This document shows, piece by piece, positions 1 through 7,213 of a stretch of 64,000 nucleotides of DNA (positions are counted from its first letter, which is position 1; every line of letters starts with the position of its first letter). Source of the stretch: Prolixibacteraceae bacterium (GTDB lineage: Bacteria; Bacteroidota; Bacteroidia; Bacteroidales; Prolixibacteraceae). The stretch is from NCBI GenBank assembly GCA_023229575.1, contig JALNYZ010000004.1:62001-126000 (forward strand), written 5' to 3'. The position numbers and the translations under genes are program-made. Under the pieces are notes generated by a model, which was given only the letters and a program-made list of their open reading frames with translations, was not told the DNA's origin and did no database searches.

Positions 1-57
1 TACGAAAATGCCCCAACCAACAACCGTGTTGTAAAATTTGAATGTTCTCATCAGCAT
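1..57 (-). CDS. 5' end of a DUF2723-type membrane protein (partial)
   Basis: Only the first 17-19 codons lie inside the window. The minus strand reads MRTFKFYNTVVGWGIF and continues past position 1. An in-frame ATG two codons upstream (57-55) could also be the start. This opening resembles the N-terminus of Bacteroidota DUF2723 membrane proteins, which usually begin with a short basic stretch and then NN(I/V)VGW before the first membrane helix. The family assignment rests on this similarity alone and the rest of the gene is not visible. A sequence matching the Bacteroidota -7 box lies just upstream (73-80, minus strand), so this gene probably starts its own transcript. Confidence 0.45.
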   Translation of the reverse strand, partial: MLMRTFKFYNTVVGWGIFV

Positions 58-72
58 TAATTTAATCTTTCA

Positions 73-80
73 CAAAAGTA
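73..80 (-). promoter_or_regulatory. -7 box of the DUF2723-like gene
   Basis: The minus strand reads TACTTTTG, an exact match to TAnnTTTG, 16-22 bases before the possible start codons. No clear TTG/TTTG is seen 19-20 bases further upstream, so only half of the promoter is supported. Confidence 0.3.
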
Positions 81-345
81 ACAAGCAAAAAGGAGAGTAG
101 GCCAGCAGGTCATCCCTCCGGATACATTTGTATATTTCGAACTATAAATCTTTGCGAAGATATAAAATCTTTGTCCACAGCAGAAAGCGTCCCTAAAGGA
201 AGTGTTAAATAGAAATAAATATTTTGACCCATTCAAAAAATAAAAGGAACAACCATTAAAACACTGTAATTAAAATACATAAACACGATTTAATCTTGCT
301 ATTCCTAAATTTTACCGAAGATAAGAAGTTCTTTTTCACTTTTAT

Positions 346-376
346 ATTGGCAGAAAAAAAAAACTTTGTATTTTTG
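346..376 (+). promoter_or_regulatory. promoter of tRNA-Gln
   Basis: ATTG at 346-349 and TATTTTTG at 369-376 match the Bacteroidota -33 and -7 elements, with exactly 19 bases between TTG and the TA of the -7 box. The tRNA starts 31 bases after the -7 box. The rest of 58-345 is AT-rich and I see no gene or clear structure in it. Confidence 0.6.
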
Positions 377-406
377 CGCGGTCTTAAATGATAAGGCAAC
401 TTTGAT

Positions 407-479
407 TGACCCGTGGTGTAATTGGCAACACGTCTGATTTTGGTTCAGAAGAGTCCAAGTTCGAGCCTTGGCGGGTCAA
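407..479 (+). tRNA. tRNA-Gln (UUG)
   Basis: The acceptor stem pairs 407-413 with 472-478 over seven base pairs. The anticodon stem pairs TCTGA (433-437) with TCAGA (445-449), and the seven-base loop holds the anticodon TTG at 440-442, which reads Gln codons. The T-arm contains GTTCGAGCC-like sequence. Position 479 is the discriminator base and CCA is not encoded. A promoter lies upstream and a terminator directly downstream, so the gene is a single-tRNA transcription unit. Confidence 0.95.
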
Positions 480-489
480 CAAGTAAATC

Positions 490-524
490 AATCACTTACA
501 ATTTATTTTGTAGGTGATTTTTTT
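490..524 (+). terminator. Rho-independent terminator of tRNA-Gln
   Basis: A 12-bp stem pairs 490-501 with 508-519 (one G-T pair), closes a six-base loop and is followed by a T run (520-524). It lies between tRNA-Gln and the converging nucleotidyltransferase gene and may serve both directions. Confidence 0.8.
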
Positions 525-529
525 CATCA

Positions 530-859
530 TTAAAGTAGTGAAATGCCCTTTTGCATTATTTCTTTTGAAAACGAACTTCCAAGTTCTATAAATTTTTGAT
601 GGGTAGCTAAGGTGTGTACCAGTATATCTGAAGCATATTTTTTCCGAAAGGAATTTAAAACCATATAAACTCTCTTTTTAATCTGAAGATTCTCTTCAAA
701 CGAACGAGGTATATAATCGTCCTTTGTAACAATATAAAGGTCAATATCGCTATCAGGAGTCGGTTGGCCATAGGCATAACTTCCAAATAAAATCACCTTT
801 TCCGGATCAATTGATGCCAGATTCTCAATGATTTCTTTTTTGATACGTTCAGTTAACAT
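530..859 (-). CDS. MNT-type minimal nucleotidyltransferase domain protein
   Basis: This 109-residue protein carries the minimal nucleotidyltransferase signature: GSYAYGQ, then DSDIDL, giving the GS-x(n)-DxD pattern that binds nucleotide and metal (residues about 25-42). Such proteins are often antitoxins of HEPN/MNT pairs, in which the MNT partner adds AMP to the HEPN toxin. No HEPN-like gene is next to it here: the upstream gap is about 100 bp and the next gene is dgt. It may therefore be an orphan with a different target, or a relic of a pair. The DxD residues are intact, so it may be active. The family call is secure; the function is open. Confidence 0.75.
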   Translation of the reverse strand: MLTERIKKEIIENLASIDPEKVILFGSYAYGQPTPDSDIDLYIVTKDDYIPRSFEENLQIKKRVYMVLNSFRKKYASDILVHTLATHQKFIELGSSFSKEIMQKGISLL

Positions 860-964
860 CTCTTAGTAAATTGAATATAAAGGTACTAAAAGTTTTCGTA
901 AGATTTTTAAAGGAATAGTTTCTTTTCGGACACTAATGTCAGGAGTATTCATCGGATTCCCTTT

Positions 965-2308
965 TTACACCCCCGGCAGGTTCATTCCGGTAATCTTCCG
1001 GTAAAGGTCCAGTGCATAAAGATCTGTCATTCCGGATACGAAATCGACGATTGTCTGCAATTGTTCGTACAAATTTTCGCTGCGCAGGTGGTATTGTTGA
1101 GGAATAATGGAAAGCAACTTTTCTGAGAGGGCATCCTCCGGATCGATAATGGCCGGCGTAAACTCTTCCAAAAGTGTTCCCAGAATTTTATAACCGGCAA
1201 TTTCGATCTGAATGACAGCAGGGTCTTTGTAAATTTTTGATACAGAAATTCTTTTGATCTCACCCATGGCCGATTTGGAGTTTCCTTCCAGCATTTTGAG
1301 CAACGATGTCGTTGCTTCACCCCTTTTTATCCGATCCATGTTTTTCAGGAAGATGGCCGCACACTCCTTTACCAGCTTCCCAATTACCATCGCCCGAAGA
1401 TATCCTACCCGTTCGTTTTTATCCTGCACAATCCTGAGATTGTCGGAGATAATCGACAATACATCTTTGTCATCCTTCTGGTCAAAAAAGGCCAGAAGCA
1501 TCTGTTCCGCATCTGCTGAAGTGATGATTTTCAATTTGTGGGCATCTTCCAGATCGATAATCTGGTAACAGATATCATCGGCCGCCTCAACCAGAAAAAC
1601 CAAAGGATGTCTCGAAAAGCGCAAAGGACGATCCGACCTTTGATGAAGCCCCAACTGCAACGCAATTTTATAAAATAGCTCTTTCTCTGTTTGGAAGAAC
1701 CCAAATTTTTGTTTGTCGCCAGCCAGGACCGATTCATAAGGATATTTTACAACAGCCGCCAGGGTCGAGTAGGTAAGTCCAAAACCACCTTCCCGCCTGC
1801 CGTTGAAAGTATGTGTGAGTAACCTGAAGGCATTGGCATTCCCGTCGAAACAGGTAAAATCGGTTTTTTGCTCTTCAGGTAACTGATCCAGCAGAATTTT
1901 ACCATTCCCTTTCCTGAAAAAAATGGAGATCGCATTTTCCCCCGAATGGCCAAATGGCGGATTTCCCATGTCGTGGGCCAGGCAGGCGGTCGAAACGATG
2001 GTTCCGATTTCGGAAAGAATGTTTGCATCGGTACCCTCTCCGCTTTTGGCCAGTCCAAGTGCCACAAGATTTCCGAGGGATCTCCCAACACTGGCCACCT
2101 CGAGCGAGTGGGTGAGCCGGTTGTGCACAAAAATGCTGCCGGGCAAGGGAAATACCTGGGTCTTGTTCTGTAACCTTCTGAAAGGGGAGGAGAAGATAAT
2201 CCGGTCGTAATCACGTTGAAAAGCGGTACGAATCTCCTCCGGTTCGTCGTATTTTTTGGATTCAAAACCCAAACGTAAGGGAGAGATCAATTGACTCCAT
2301 TTTGTCAT
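965..2308 (-). CDS. dgt: deoxyguanosinetriphosphate triphosphohydrolase (HD dNTPase)
   Basis: The 447-residue protein has the dGTPase layout. The N-terminal FRRLQNKTQVF stretch is followed by the metal-binding set: H67 in RLTHSLE, H112-D113 in AHDMGNPPFGHSGE, and a later conserved aspartate in VEAADDICY. The family hydrolyses dNTPs, typically dGTP, to the nucleoside and triphosphate in the cytoplasm, and in other bacteria it helps balance dNTP pools or limit phage. It is monocistronic here and diverges from the PiT permease gene (105 bp apart). Length is normal for the type without a C-terminal extension. The symbol is by family; strict dGTP preference cannot be read from sequence. Confidence 0.88.
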   Translation of the reverse strand: MTKWSQLISPLRLGFESKKYDEPEEIRTAFQRDYDRIIFSSPFRRLQNKTQVFPLPGSIFVHNRLTHSLEVASVGRSLGNLVALGLAKSGEGTDANILSEIGTIVSTACLAHDMGNPPFGHSGENAISIFFRKGNGKILLDQLPEEQKTDFTCFDGNANAFRLLTHTFNGRREGGFGLTYSTLAAVVKYPYESVLAGDKQKFGFFQTEKELFYKIALQLGLHQRSDRPLRFSRHPLVFLVEAADDICYQIIDLEDAHKLKIITSADAEQMLLAFFDQKDDKDVLSIISDNLRIVQDKNERVGYLRAMVIGKLVKECAAIFLKNMDRIKRGEATTSLLKMLEGNSKSAMGEIKRISVSKIYKDPAVIQIEIAGYKILGTLLEEFTPAIIDPEDALSEKLLSIIPQQYHLRSENLYEQLQTIVDFVSGMTDLYALDLYRKITGMNLPGV

Positions 2309-2413
2309 ACTGGAAGGTTGTGGTGACAGGTCAAATTTGGATCATTTTTCGAACATATCAAAAGGATTGTTGAAAATTAATAAATATATTCGCACAACTT
2401 AATTTCCGCTCAT

Positions 2414-3457
2414 ATGTTGTCACCAATGCTCGATGGTCTGTTGCTGCCCCTGCTGGTAGCCATGTTTTTAGGGATCAACATGGGAGGCAGCGGCACTGCC
2501 CCTTCATTTGCCACGGCCTATGGTTCCGGAATTTTGCGCAGGACATTTATCCCTGGTCTTTTCGGAATTTTCGTTTTGCTGGGAGCACTGCTTGCCGGAA
2601 AAAACACTGCCATTACACTTGGGAAAGGCATTCTACCAGCTGCCAGCCTCGATTATACACTAACAACAATTATCCTCTTCTCAGTTGCACTTTCCCTTCT
2701 TTTTGCCAACCTGCTGGGGGTTCCGCAGTCTACTTCGCAGTCTACCGTTGCCGCACTGGTTGCCCCTGCACACTATGTCGGTCAGCTTAACTCCCACAAA
2801 ATATTTTTCGAGATTGTACCAACCTGGATCATTCTTCCCCTTGTTTCATTTGGTATCATGTATATCATTGCCCAAACGGTATATCGAAAGTTTGACCTTA
2901 AATATCCGGGGTATTTCCATACAGACAAACAACAAAATATTTTTAGATGGGTCGTTATTGTTACCAGCTGCTATGTTGCCTTTTCGATTGGGTCCAACAA
3001 TGTTGCCAATGCTGCCGGGCCAATCACTTCGATGATTACCAACGAACTGCATATCAATCCTACCAGCGTCAATTTTTTACTGATCATGATCCTCTCGACA
3101 TTGATTATTGCCCCGGCTTTTGCGATCGGAAGCTCCATCTTCGGTCATAAACTGATGGTCAGGACCGGGACCGAAATCCTCGAATTGGGGAAAGTGGAGG
3201 CTTCCATGATCTCTTTCGTGACAGCTACCCTGTTACTGGGCGCATCGGTAACCAAAGGAATTCCAACCTCATTGGTCCAACTGAATACCTTTGCTATTCT
3301 TGCATTGAGCGTTTCAAAGGTTGGCTGGAAAGCAACCTTTTCGAAAAAAGTGGTCAAGCAATTCTGGCTTATCTGGGCTATTGCCCCTCTTATCGCCTTT
3401 ATCCTGGCCTATCTGCTGACTTCCCTGGCTGACCAGTTTGGGTTACTCTCCATGTGA
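2414..3457 (+). CDS. PiT-family anion (phosphate or sulfate) permease
   Basis: This 347-residue integral membrane protein has about ten hydrophobic helices and the two repeated motifs of the PiT/PHO4 family. The second is canonical (GSNNVANAAGP, residues about 195-205). The first is altered (GINMGGSGTAPSFATAYGSG, near residue 20) and resembles the NIGGSG form seen in the sulfate permease CysP branch of the family. The substrate could therefore be phosphate or sulfate; no phoU-like partner is adjacent to help decide. The gene meets the next one tail to tail with no gap: its TGA ends at 3457 and the opposing stop begins at 3458. Confidence 0.8.
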   Translation: MLSPMLDGLLLPLLVAMFLGINMGGSGTAPSFATAYGSGILRRTFIPGLFGIFVLLGALLAGKNTAITLGKGILPAASLDYTLTTIILFSVALSLLFANLLGVPQSTSQSTVAALVAPAHYVGQLNSHKIFFEIVPTWIILPLVSFGIMYIIAQTVYRKFDLKYPGYFHTDKQQNIFRWVVIVTSCYVAFSIGSNNVANAAGPITSMITNELHINPTSVNFLLIMILSTLIIAPAFAIGSSIFGHKLMVRTGTEILELGKVEASMISFVTATLLLGASVTKGIPTSLVQLNTFAILALSVSKVGWKATFSKKVVKQFWLIWAIAPLIAFILAYLLTSLADQFGLLSM

Positions 3458-4183
3458 TCAGATCATTTCAGGCCTGAATTTTTTAATGGCCTTGTCGAGT
3501 TCTTCTGAATCCGGGAAATGGCCTTTTAACCGCTCTTTAAAGGAGGCGCTATGGTTGGGAATTTTGGTATGAACCAACTCGTGCACCACAATATAATCGA
3601 TCAGCCTATCGGGAAGACGCATTAGGTGAAGGTTTAGATTGATATTTTTCAGGCTTGAGCAACTTCCCCAATTGGTCTTATTATTCTTGATTGTCAATGT
3701 CTTAAAGGAGTATCCCAATTGATTTGCCAACTCCCTGGTTCTGCCCGGAAGATATCTTTTGGCCTCATACCTCAGCACAGCCTCGATGGCCGATTTGATT
3801 TTACTGAGTATTTCCTGATCCTCCAGTGATGACTGTTCAGGATAACTTATCTCTGCAATATGCTGTTCGTGCCTTAGTTGCACTTTAACCTTCTCATTTT
3901 TCCCAGGATTGAGATGGTAGTTAAAACTTCTTGTTGAGAAGAGCAAACCCGGCTCCAGTGGTTTCCTGGTAAGGCCATGCTTTTCGAGTTTCTGCTGGGT
4001 TTTGATCACCCACTTCCGTTTTTCCTCCAGAAATACCTCTCCTCTGGAAAAGGAAAAAAGCCAGGGAATTGACACCAGTACCTCACCTGTTGCCTTTACG
4101 GATATCCTAAGACGCTTTAACGAAGACTTCCGAACTAGCTGAACCTCTCCTATCCCCTCCACAAAAAGGATCTTTGTACTCAT
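3458..4183 (-). CDS. YgjP/DUF45-type zinc metallopeptidase
   Basis: The 241-residue protein has the hallmarks of the YgjP (DUF45) family: an N-terminal KRLRISVKATGEVLVSIP segment, the WGSCS motif at 172-176, and HELVH (201-205) with a third histidine at 211 (NHS). These residues would bind zinc, as in SprT-like and M48-like peptidases. The usual HELxHLxxxNHS appears here as HELVHTKIPNHS, with all ligands kept. There is no signal peptide, so it is probably cytoplasmic. The substrate is unknown. Its start overlaps the stop of the upstream flippase-like gene by four bases, indicating translational coupling. Confidence 0.85.
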   Translation of the reverse strand: MSTKILFVEGIGEVQLVRKSSLKRLRISVKATGEVLVSIPWLFSFSRGEVFLEEKRKWVIKTQQKLEKHGLTRKPLEPGLLFSTRSFNYHLNPGKNEKVKVQLRHEQHIAEISYPEQSSLEDQEILSKIKSAIEAVLRYEAKRYLPGRTRELANQLGYSFKTLTIKNNKTNWGSCSSLKNINLNLHLMRLPDRLIDYIVVHELVHTKIPNHSASFKERLKGHFPDSEELDKAIKKFRPEMI

Positions 4184-5301
4184 TCAGCCTCCTCCTCGTC
4201 AGAAATCTCTTCATGCGTGTGGCCCATGAAACTCGCCCTGATCCAGGATGGAAGAATGACGGCCCCAATAAACAGGTAAGGGTAGTAGCTGAAAAGTCTC
4301 CAGATGACCGTCATCAGGCTGTTGAAACCTTCAGGGATGAACATTTTCATGTACTCCATAAAAATTACTTCCGACAAACCTGTACCTCCGGGCGTTGGCA
4401 TCACTTTGGTCATGATCCAGATTATCAGCTGACGGGCATAAATATTGACATGTTCGACCAGGGTAACCACATGGGGTTCGTTGCCCCCTTTAATGCCAAA
4501 GATGAGTGCCAGTATCAGAAAATTGACAATCAAATGGTGGGAAGTCCACGAAAAGACGGTGGCGCCAAAACTTTTCAGCCAAAATTTGAATGGCTTGTTG
4601 GAGAGATGTTTGGAGGCAGTGACAATGTCATCTGCCTGGTGGATGGCACCCTCTTTCCACCGGCGAAGTCCCGGTAGGGAAAAGATAGAGACAATTAATT
4701 TCTTCAAAGTCTGCTGATTGAAAAAAAGGCTGTAACCGATCAGCAATACAACCAGCAACATAATACAGTATCCGGCCATGGCAAAATAGACATATTTGTT
4801 GAGGACTCCCGCCTGAAAGGAGTGGTTTGTCAGTTGGAAAAGGCTATCCCAGCCAACCAGCAAGGCGACAATTGGAAAAACCACAACAAAAAAGAGTTCA
4901 TCCAAAAAAAGCGCCGCCAATATAATGGCCGTACCCTTCGCGATCGGCAATCCTGCTTTGTAGAGGAAAAGCAGCGATATTGTCGTTCCTCCGATGGCAA
5001 AAGGGGCAATCGCCGTAGAAAATTCCCATAAAAGGATAATCCTGATGCAACTTCCAATGCCAATTTTCTTTTCAGACAAGATTCTAAGCCTGATCACATA
5101 CCCGGTAATCCTGGCTACAATCATCAAGGCAGCCATGAAAAGGAAAAAAAGAACGGTTGTCGAAAATTGGATGGTCAGGAAGGAACTTAGTGTCCCTTCC
5201 CTGAAAAAAATAAAAATGGCCACGCCTAATCCAATCAATAGGGGCAATATGATCTTACCTGGATGAACCGAATGAATAGCCTTCGCCGGATTAATCTTCA
5301 T
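4180..5301 (-). CDS. lysylphosphatidylglycerol synthase/flippase-like membrane protein
   Basis: The 373-residue protein has roughly eight membrane helices and fits the UPF0104/LPG-synthase transmembrane family (PF03706). The diagnostic PTPGGTGLSEV motif lies near residue 300, followed by WRLFSYYPYLFIGA. The C-terminal catalytic domain of true MprF enzymes is missing, so it is likely only the membrane (flippase-like) part. Members are often linked to polysaccharide or lipid handling, but no such gene is adjacent. It forms a two-gene unit with the metallopeptidase gene by an ATGA overlap. The tail ends in acidic residues (EEISDEEEAE). Confidence 0.8.
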   Translation of the reverse strand: MKINPAKAIHSVHPGKIILPLLIGLGVAIFIFFREGTLSSFLTIQFSTTVLFFLFMAALMIVARITGYVIRLRILSEKKIGIGSCIRIILLWEFSTAIAPFAIGGTTISLLFLYKAGLPIAKGTAIILAALFLDELFFVVVFPIVALLVGWDSLFQLTNHSFQAGVLNKYVYFAMAGYCIMLLVVLLIGYSLFFNQQTLKKLIVSIFSLPGLRRWKEGAIHQADDIVTASKHLSNKPFKFWLKSFGATVFSWTSHHLIVNFLILALIFGIKGGNEPHVVTLVEHVNIYARQLIIWIMTKVMPTPGGTGLSEVIFMEYMKMFIPEGFNSLMTVIWRLFSYYPYLFIGAVILPSWIRASFMGHTHEEISDEEEAE

Positions 5302-5471
5302 ACATGAAAATTGTCTGTTCTTACAAAAATCTGCGAGTAAATCTAAAGAATTATTTCCTATTTTTGAGTAACCCGTCAGCGCTTTAAAATTAATGTCCCC
5401 TCATTCAATTTTTTGCTGTATAAACAATTTACCGGCCTTATTCGTTATTAACAGATAAACATTGACCCGTC

Positions 5472-5705
5472 ATGAGTGAAAACAATGGAACTAAAATTTT
5501 GCTGGCCTTCGTAGCCGGGGCCGCCATTGGCGCTGCCATCGGATATTTTCTAAGTTCCGACAAGAAAGAGGAGATCATAGCCGATCTGCAGGATGGTGCG
5601 GCCAAGCTCAAGCAGGATATTTCGGAGAATCTTGCCAAAGCCAAAGAGATGGTTGATAATTTCAGAAAGGTGGACATTGATCTCAACACTGAAAATCCTG
5701 AATAG
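5472..5705 (+). CDS. YtxH-domain small membrane protein
   Basis: The 77-residue protein opens with one membrane helix rich in Gly/Ala (FVAGAAIGAAIGYFLSS, about residues 13-29), followed by a charged amphipathic, probably coiled-coil tail with SDKKEEI and repeated Lys/Asp spacing. This is the YtxH layout. Such proteins are widespread and are associated with envelope or general stress in some bacteria, but the molecular role is unknown. It is the first gene of a tight three-gene operon. The 170 bp upstream hold no other gene. Confidence 0.8.
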   Translation: MSENNGTKILLAFVAGAAIGAAIGYFLSSDKKEEIIADLQDGAAKLKQDISENLAKAKEMVDNFRKVDIDLNTENPE

Positions 5706-5707
5706 TG

Positions 5708-6070
5708 ATGGAACATGACCATGATCAATTCTTTCTGGAGGTGAAGCTGATGATAGCCGATTATCTTTCGGCCAGGATTCAGTTGCTCAAGTACGACTTT
5801 TATGAAAAGACGGCCAAATTAACCGCAACCCTTTTCTCATCCCTGGTCATTGCCATGCTGGCATCGATGATGCTGCTATTTCTAAGCCTCGCCCTTGGAT
5901 TTTACCTGGGATCGGTATTCAACAGCTATGGTACAGGTTTTTTGCTTGTTACCGGTATTTATCTGGCAATGTTGTTGCCCTTTATTTTGTTCAGGAAAAG
6001 TTGGATTGAAAAAACAATCATCAACAGGATCATTGGACAACTGACAGAAAAGGAGGAGGACGAAAAATGA
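5708..6070 (+). CDS. phage-holin-superfamily-like membrane protein
   Basis: The product has 120 residues if it starts at ATG 5708. A GTG three bases earlier overlaps the YtxH stop and is a weaker alternative. There is an acidic/His-rich start (MEHDHDQFF), an amphipathic helix (ADYLSARIQLLKYDFYEKTA), then two hydrophobic helices at about 35-65 and 70-95, and a charged tail. This matches the Holin-X/Phage_holin_3_6-like proteins that travel with YtxH genes in Bacteroidota. The holin name is only historical: no phage genes are nearby. It overlaps the next gene by four bases. Confidence 0.7.
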   Translation: MEHDHDQFFLEVKLMIADYLSARIQLLKYDFYEKTAKLTATLFSSLVIAMLASMMLLFLSLALGFYLGSVFNSYGTGFLLVTGIYLAMLLPFILFRKSWIEKTIINRIIGQLTEKEEDEK

Positions 6071-6390
6071 ACCACAAGGCCAAAGCGAAAATTGACAACC
6101 TGGAGAAACTGAAGATCGAAAGGAATAAATTGGAACTCTATTGCACTTTCCAGGAAAAACTGATTGGATTAAAAATAGACTATTTTAAAGAGAATTATAA
6201 CACCCTTTTAGGCCGGGCCCTTCTTCCTTACGACCCTTCTCAAAATATTAGGGTGAACGACCTGCTGGATTCGGCCAACGGATTGATTGCCGGCCTGCTC
6301 CCTGGGTTATTCAAAGGCAAATTCCTTCCGGGAGTAGTTTTAAAACTTATTCAAATCCTGGTGATCAATACATTGGCAAAAAAAAGGTGA
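6067..6390 (+). CDS. hypothetical protein, third gene of the YtxH operon
   Basis: I do not recognise a named domain. The 107-residue product starts with a charged helical region (residues 1-45, many Lys/Glu/Leu), has a middle segment with YNTLLGRALLPYDPSQNIRV, and ends with a moderately hydrophobic stretch rich in Gly/Leu/Ile (about 73-103) that could associate with the membrane. It overlaps the holin-like gene (ATGA) and is followed directly by a terminator, so the three proteins are made together and may form one envelope-associated complex. That last point is inference from gene order. Confidence 0.6.
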   Translation: MNHKAKAKIDNLEKLKIERNKLELYCTFQEKLIGLKIDYFKENYNTLLGRALLPYDPSQNIRVNDLLDSANGLIAGLLPGLFKGKFLPGVVLKLIQILVINTLAKKR

Positions 6391-6406
6391 CCTATAGGCC
6401 ACCTTT
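6383..6406. terminator. bidirectional terminator between the YtxH operon and lpxA
   Basis: AAAGGTG (6383-6389) pairs with CACCTTT (6400-6406), with an inner CC/GG pair and a TATA loop. The stem overlaps the stop codon of the plus-strand gene. It sits between convergent genes and is flanked by A and T runs. Confidence 0.6.
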
Positions 6407-6421
6407 CTTGCTAATATTTAT

Positions 6422-7204
6422 TCAATCAGGGAAATACCCTTTTATAATCCCTCTCTTGGAGTCACGGATAAAAAGGAGTATCTCATCTCTTTCACGCGAT
6501 GCCGGCATCTCGGTTTCAACCACTTCCAGGGCCTGGGAGTTGTTGTATCCCTTCTGATAGATGATCCTGTAGATATCCTGAATCTGCGTAATCATCTCGT
6601 TGGTAAACTCCCGGCGGCGCAGTCCGATCGAATTGACTCCTGCATACGAAAGCGGCTCTCGCCCGGCTTTGATGTAGGGTGGAACATCTTTCCTTACCAG
6701 TGACCCACCTGAAAGCATCACATGCTTACCAATATGACAGAATTGATGAATTCCGGTATGACCGCCAATAATGGCATAATCATCCACGATAACCTCACCT
6801 GCAAGGGAGGTAGAATTGACGAGAATTACATTGTTCCCCACAACGCAATCGTGAGCTACATGAACATAAGCCATGATGAGGCAGTTACTTCCAATAACAG
6901 TTTTCCCTTTTGCGGAAGTTCCGCGGTTGATGGTAACGCATTCACGGATGGTTGTATTATTGCCAATTTCAACGGTAGAGTATTCACCTTTGAATTTCAG
7001 GTCCTGCGGCTCTCCACCCACAACGGCCCCAGGAAAGATTTTACAGTTTTTTCCGATACGTGTCCCGGGAAGGATGGTTGCATGCGGCCCAATATTCGTT
7101 CCTTCACCGATCACAACATCGTCACCAATCGTAGCAAAAGGTTCAACAACGACCCCTTCCGCGAGTTTTGCATTGGGGTGGATATGTGCAAGTATTTGAT
7201 TCAT
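6422..7204 (-). CDS. lpxA: acyl-ACP--UDP-N-acetylglucosamine O-acyltransferase
   Basis: The 260-residue protein makes the first committed intermediate of lipid A by moving an R-3-hydroxyacyl chain from ACP to UDP-GlcNAc in the cytoplasm. The first two thirds are hexapeptide repeats that build a left-handed beta helix (for example IGDDVVIGEGTNIGPHATI). The segment AYVHVAHDCVVGNN contains the catalytic histidine, and IGGHTGIHQFCHIG follows as in the family. The C-terminal helical region includes NSIGLRRREF. Length is typical. It is the last gene of the lipid A operon, nine bases after lpxC/fabZ. Confidence 0.95.
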   Translation of the reverse strand: MNQILAHIHPNAKLAEGVVVEPFATIGDDVVIGEGTNIGPHATILPGTRIGKNCKIFPGAVVGGEPQDLKFKGEYSTVEIGNNTTIRECVTINRGTSAKGKTVIGSNCLIMAYVHVAHDCVVGNNVILVNSTSLAGEVIVDDYAIIGGHTGIHQFCHIGKHVMLSGGSLVRKDVPPYIKAGREPLSYAGVNSIGLRRREFTNEMITQIQDIYRIIYQKGYNNSQALEVVETEMPASRERDEILLFIRDSKRGIIKGYFPD

Positions 7205-7213
7205 TTATTCTAA

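Noticed and set aside
5708..6070. Prophage holin
   Set aside because: Only the family name suggests a phage; the gene sits in a YtxH operon and no other phage gene is present.
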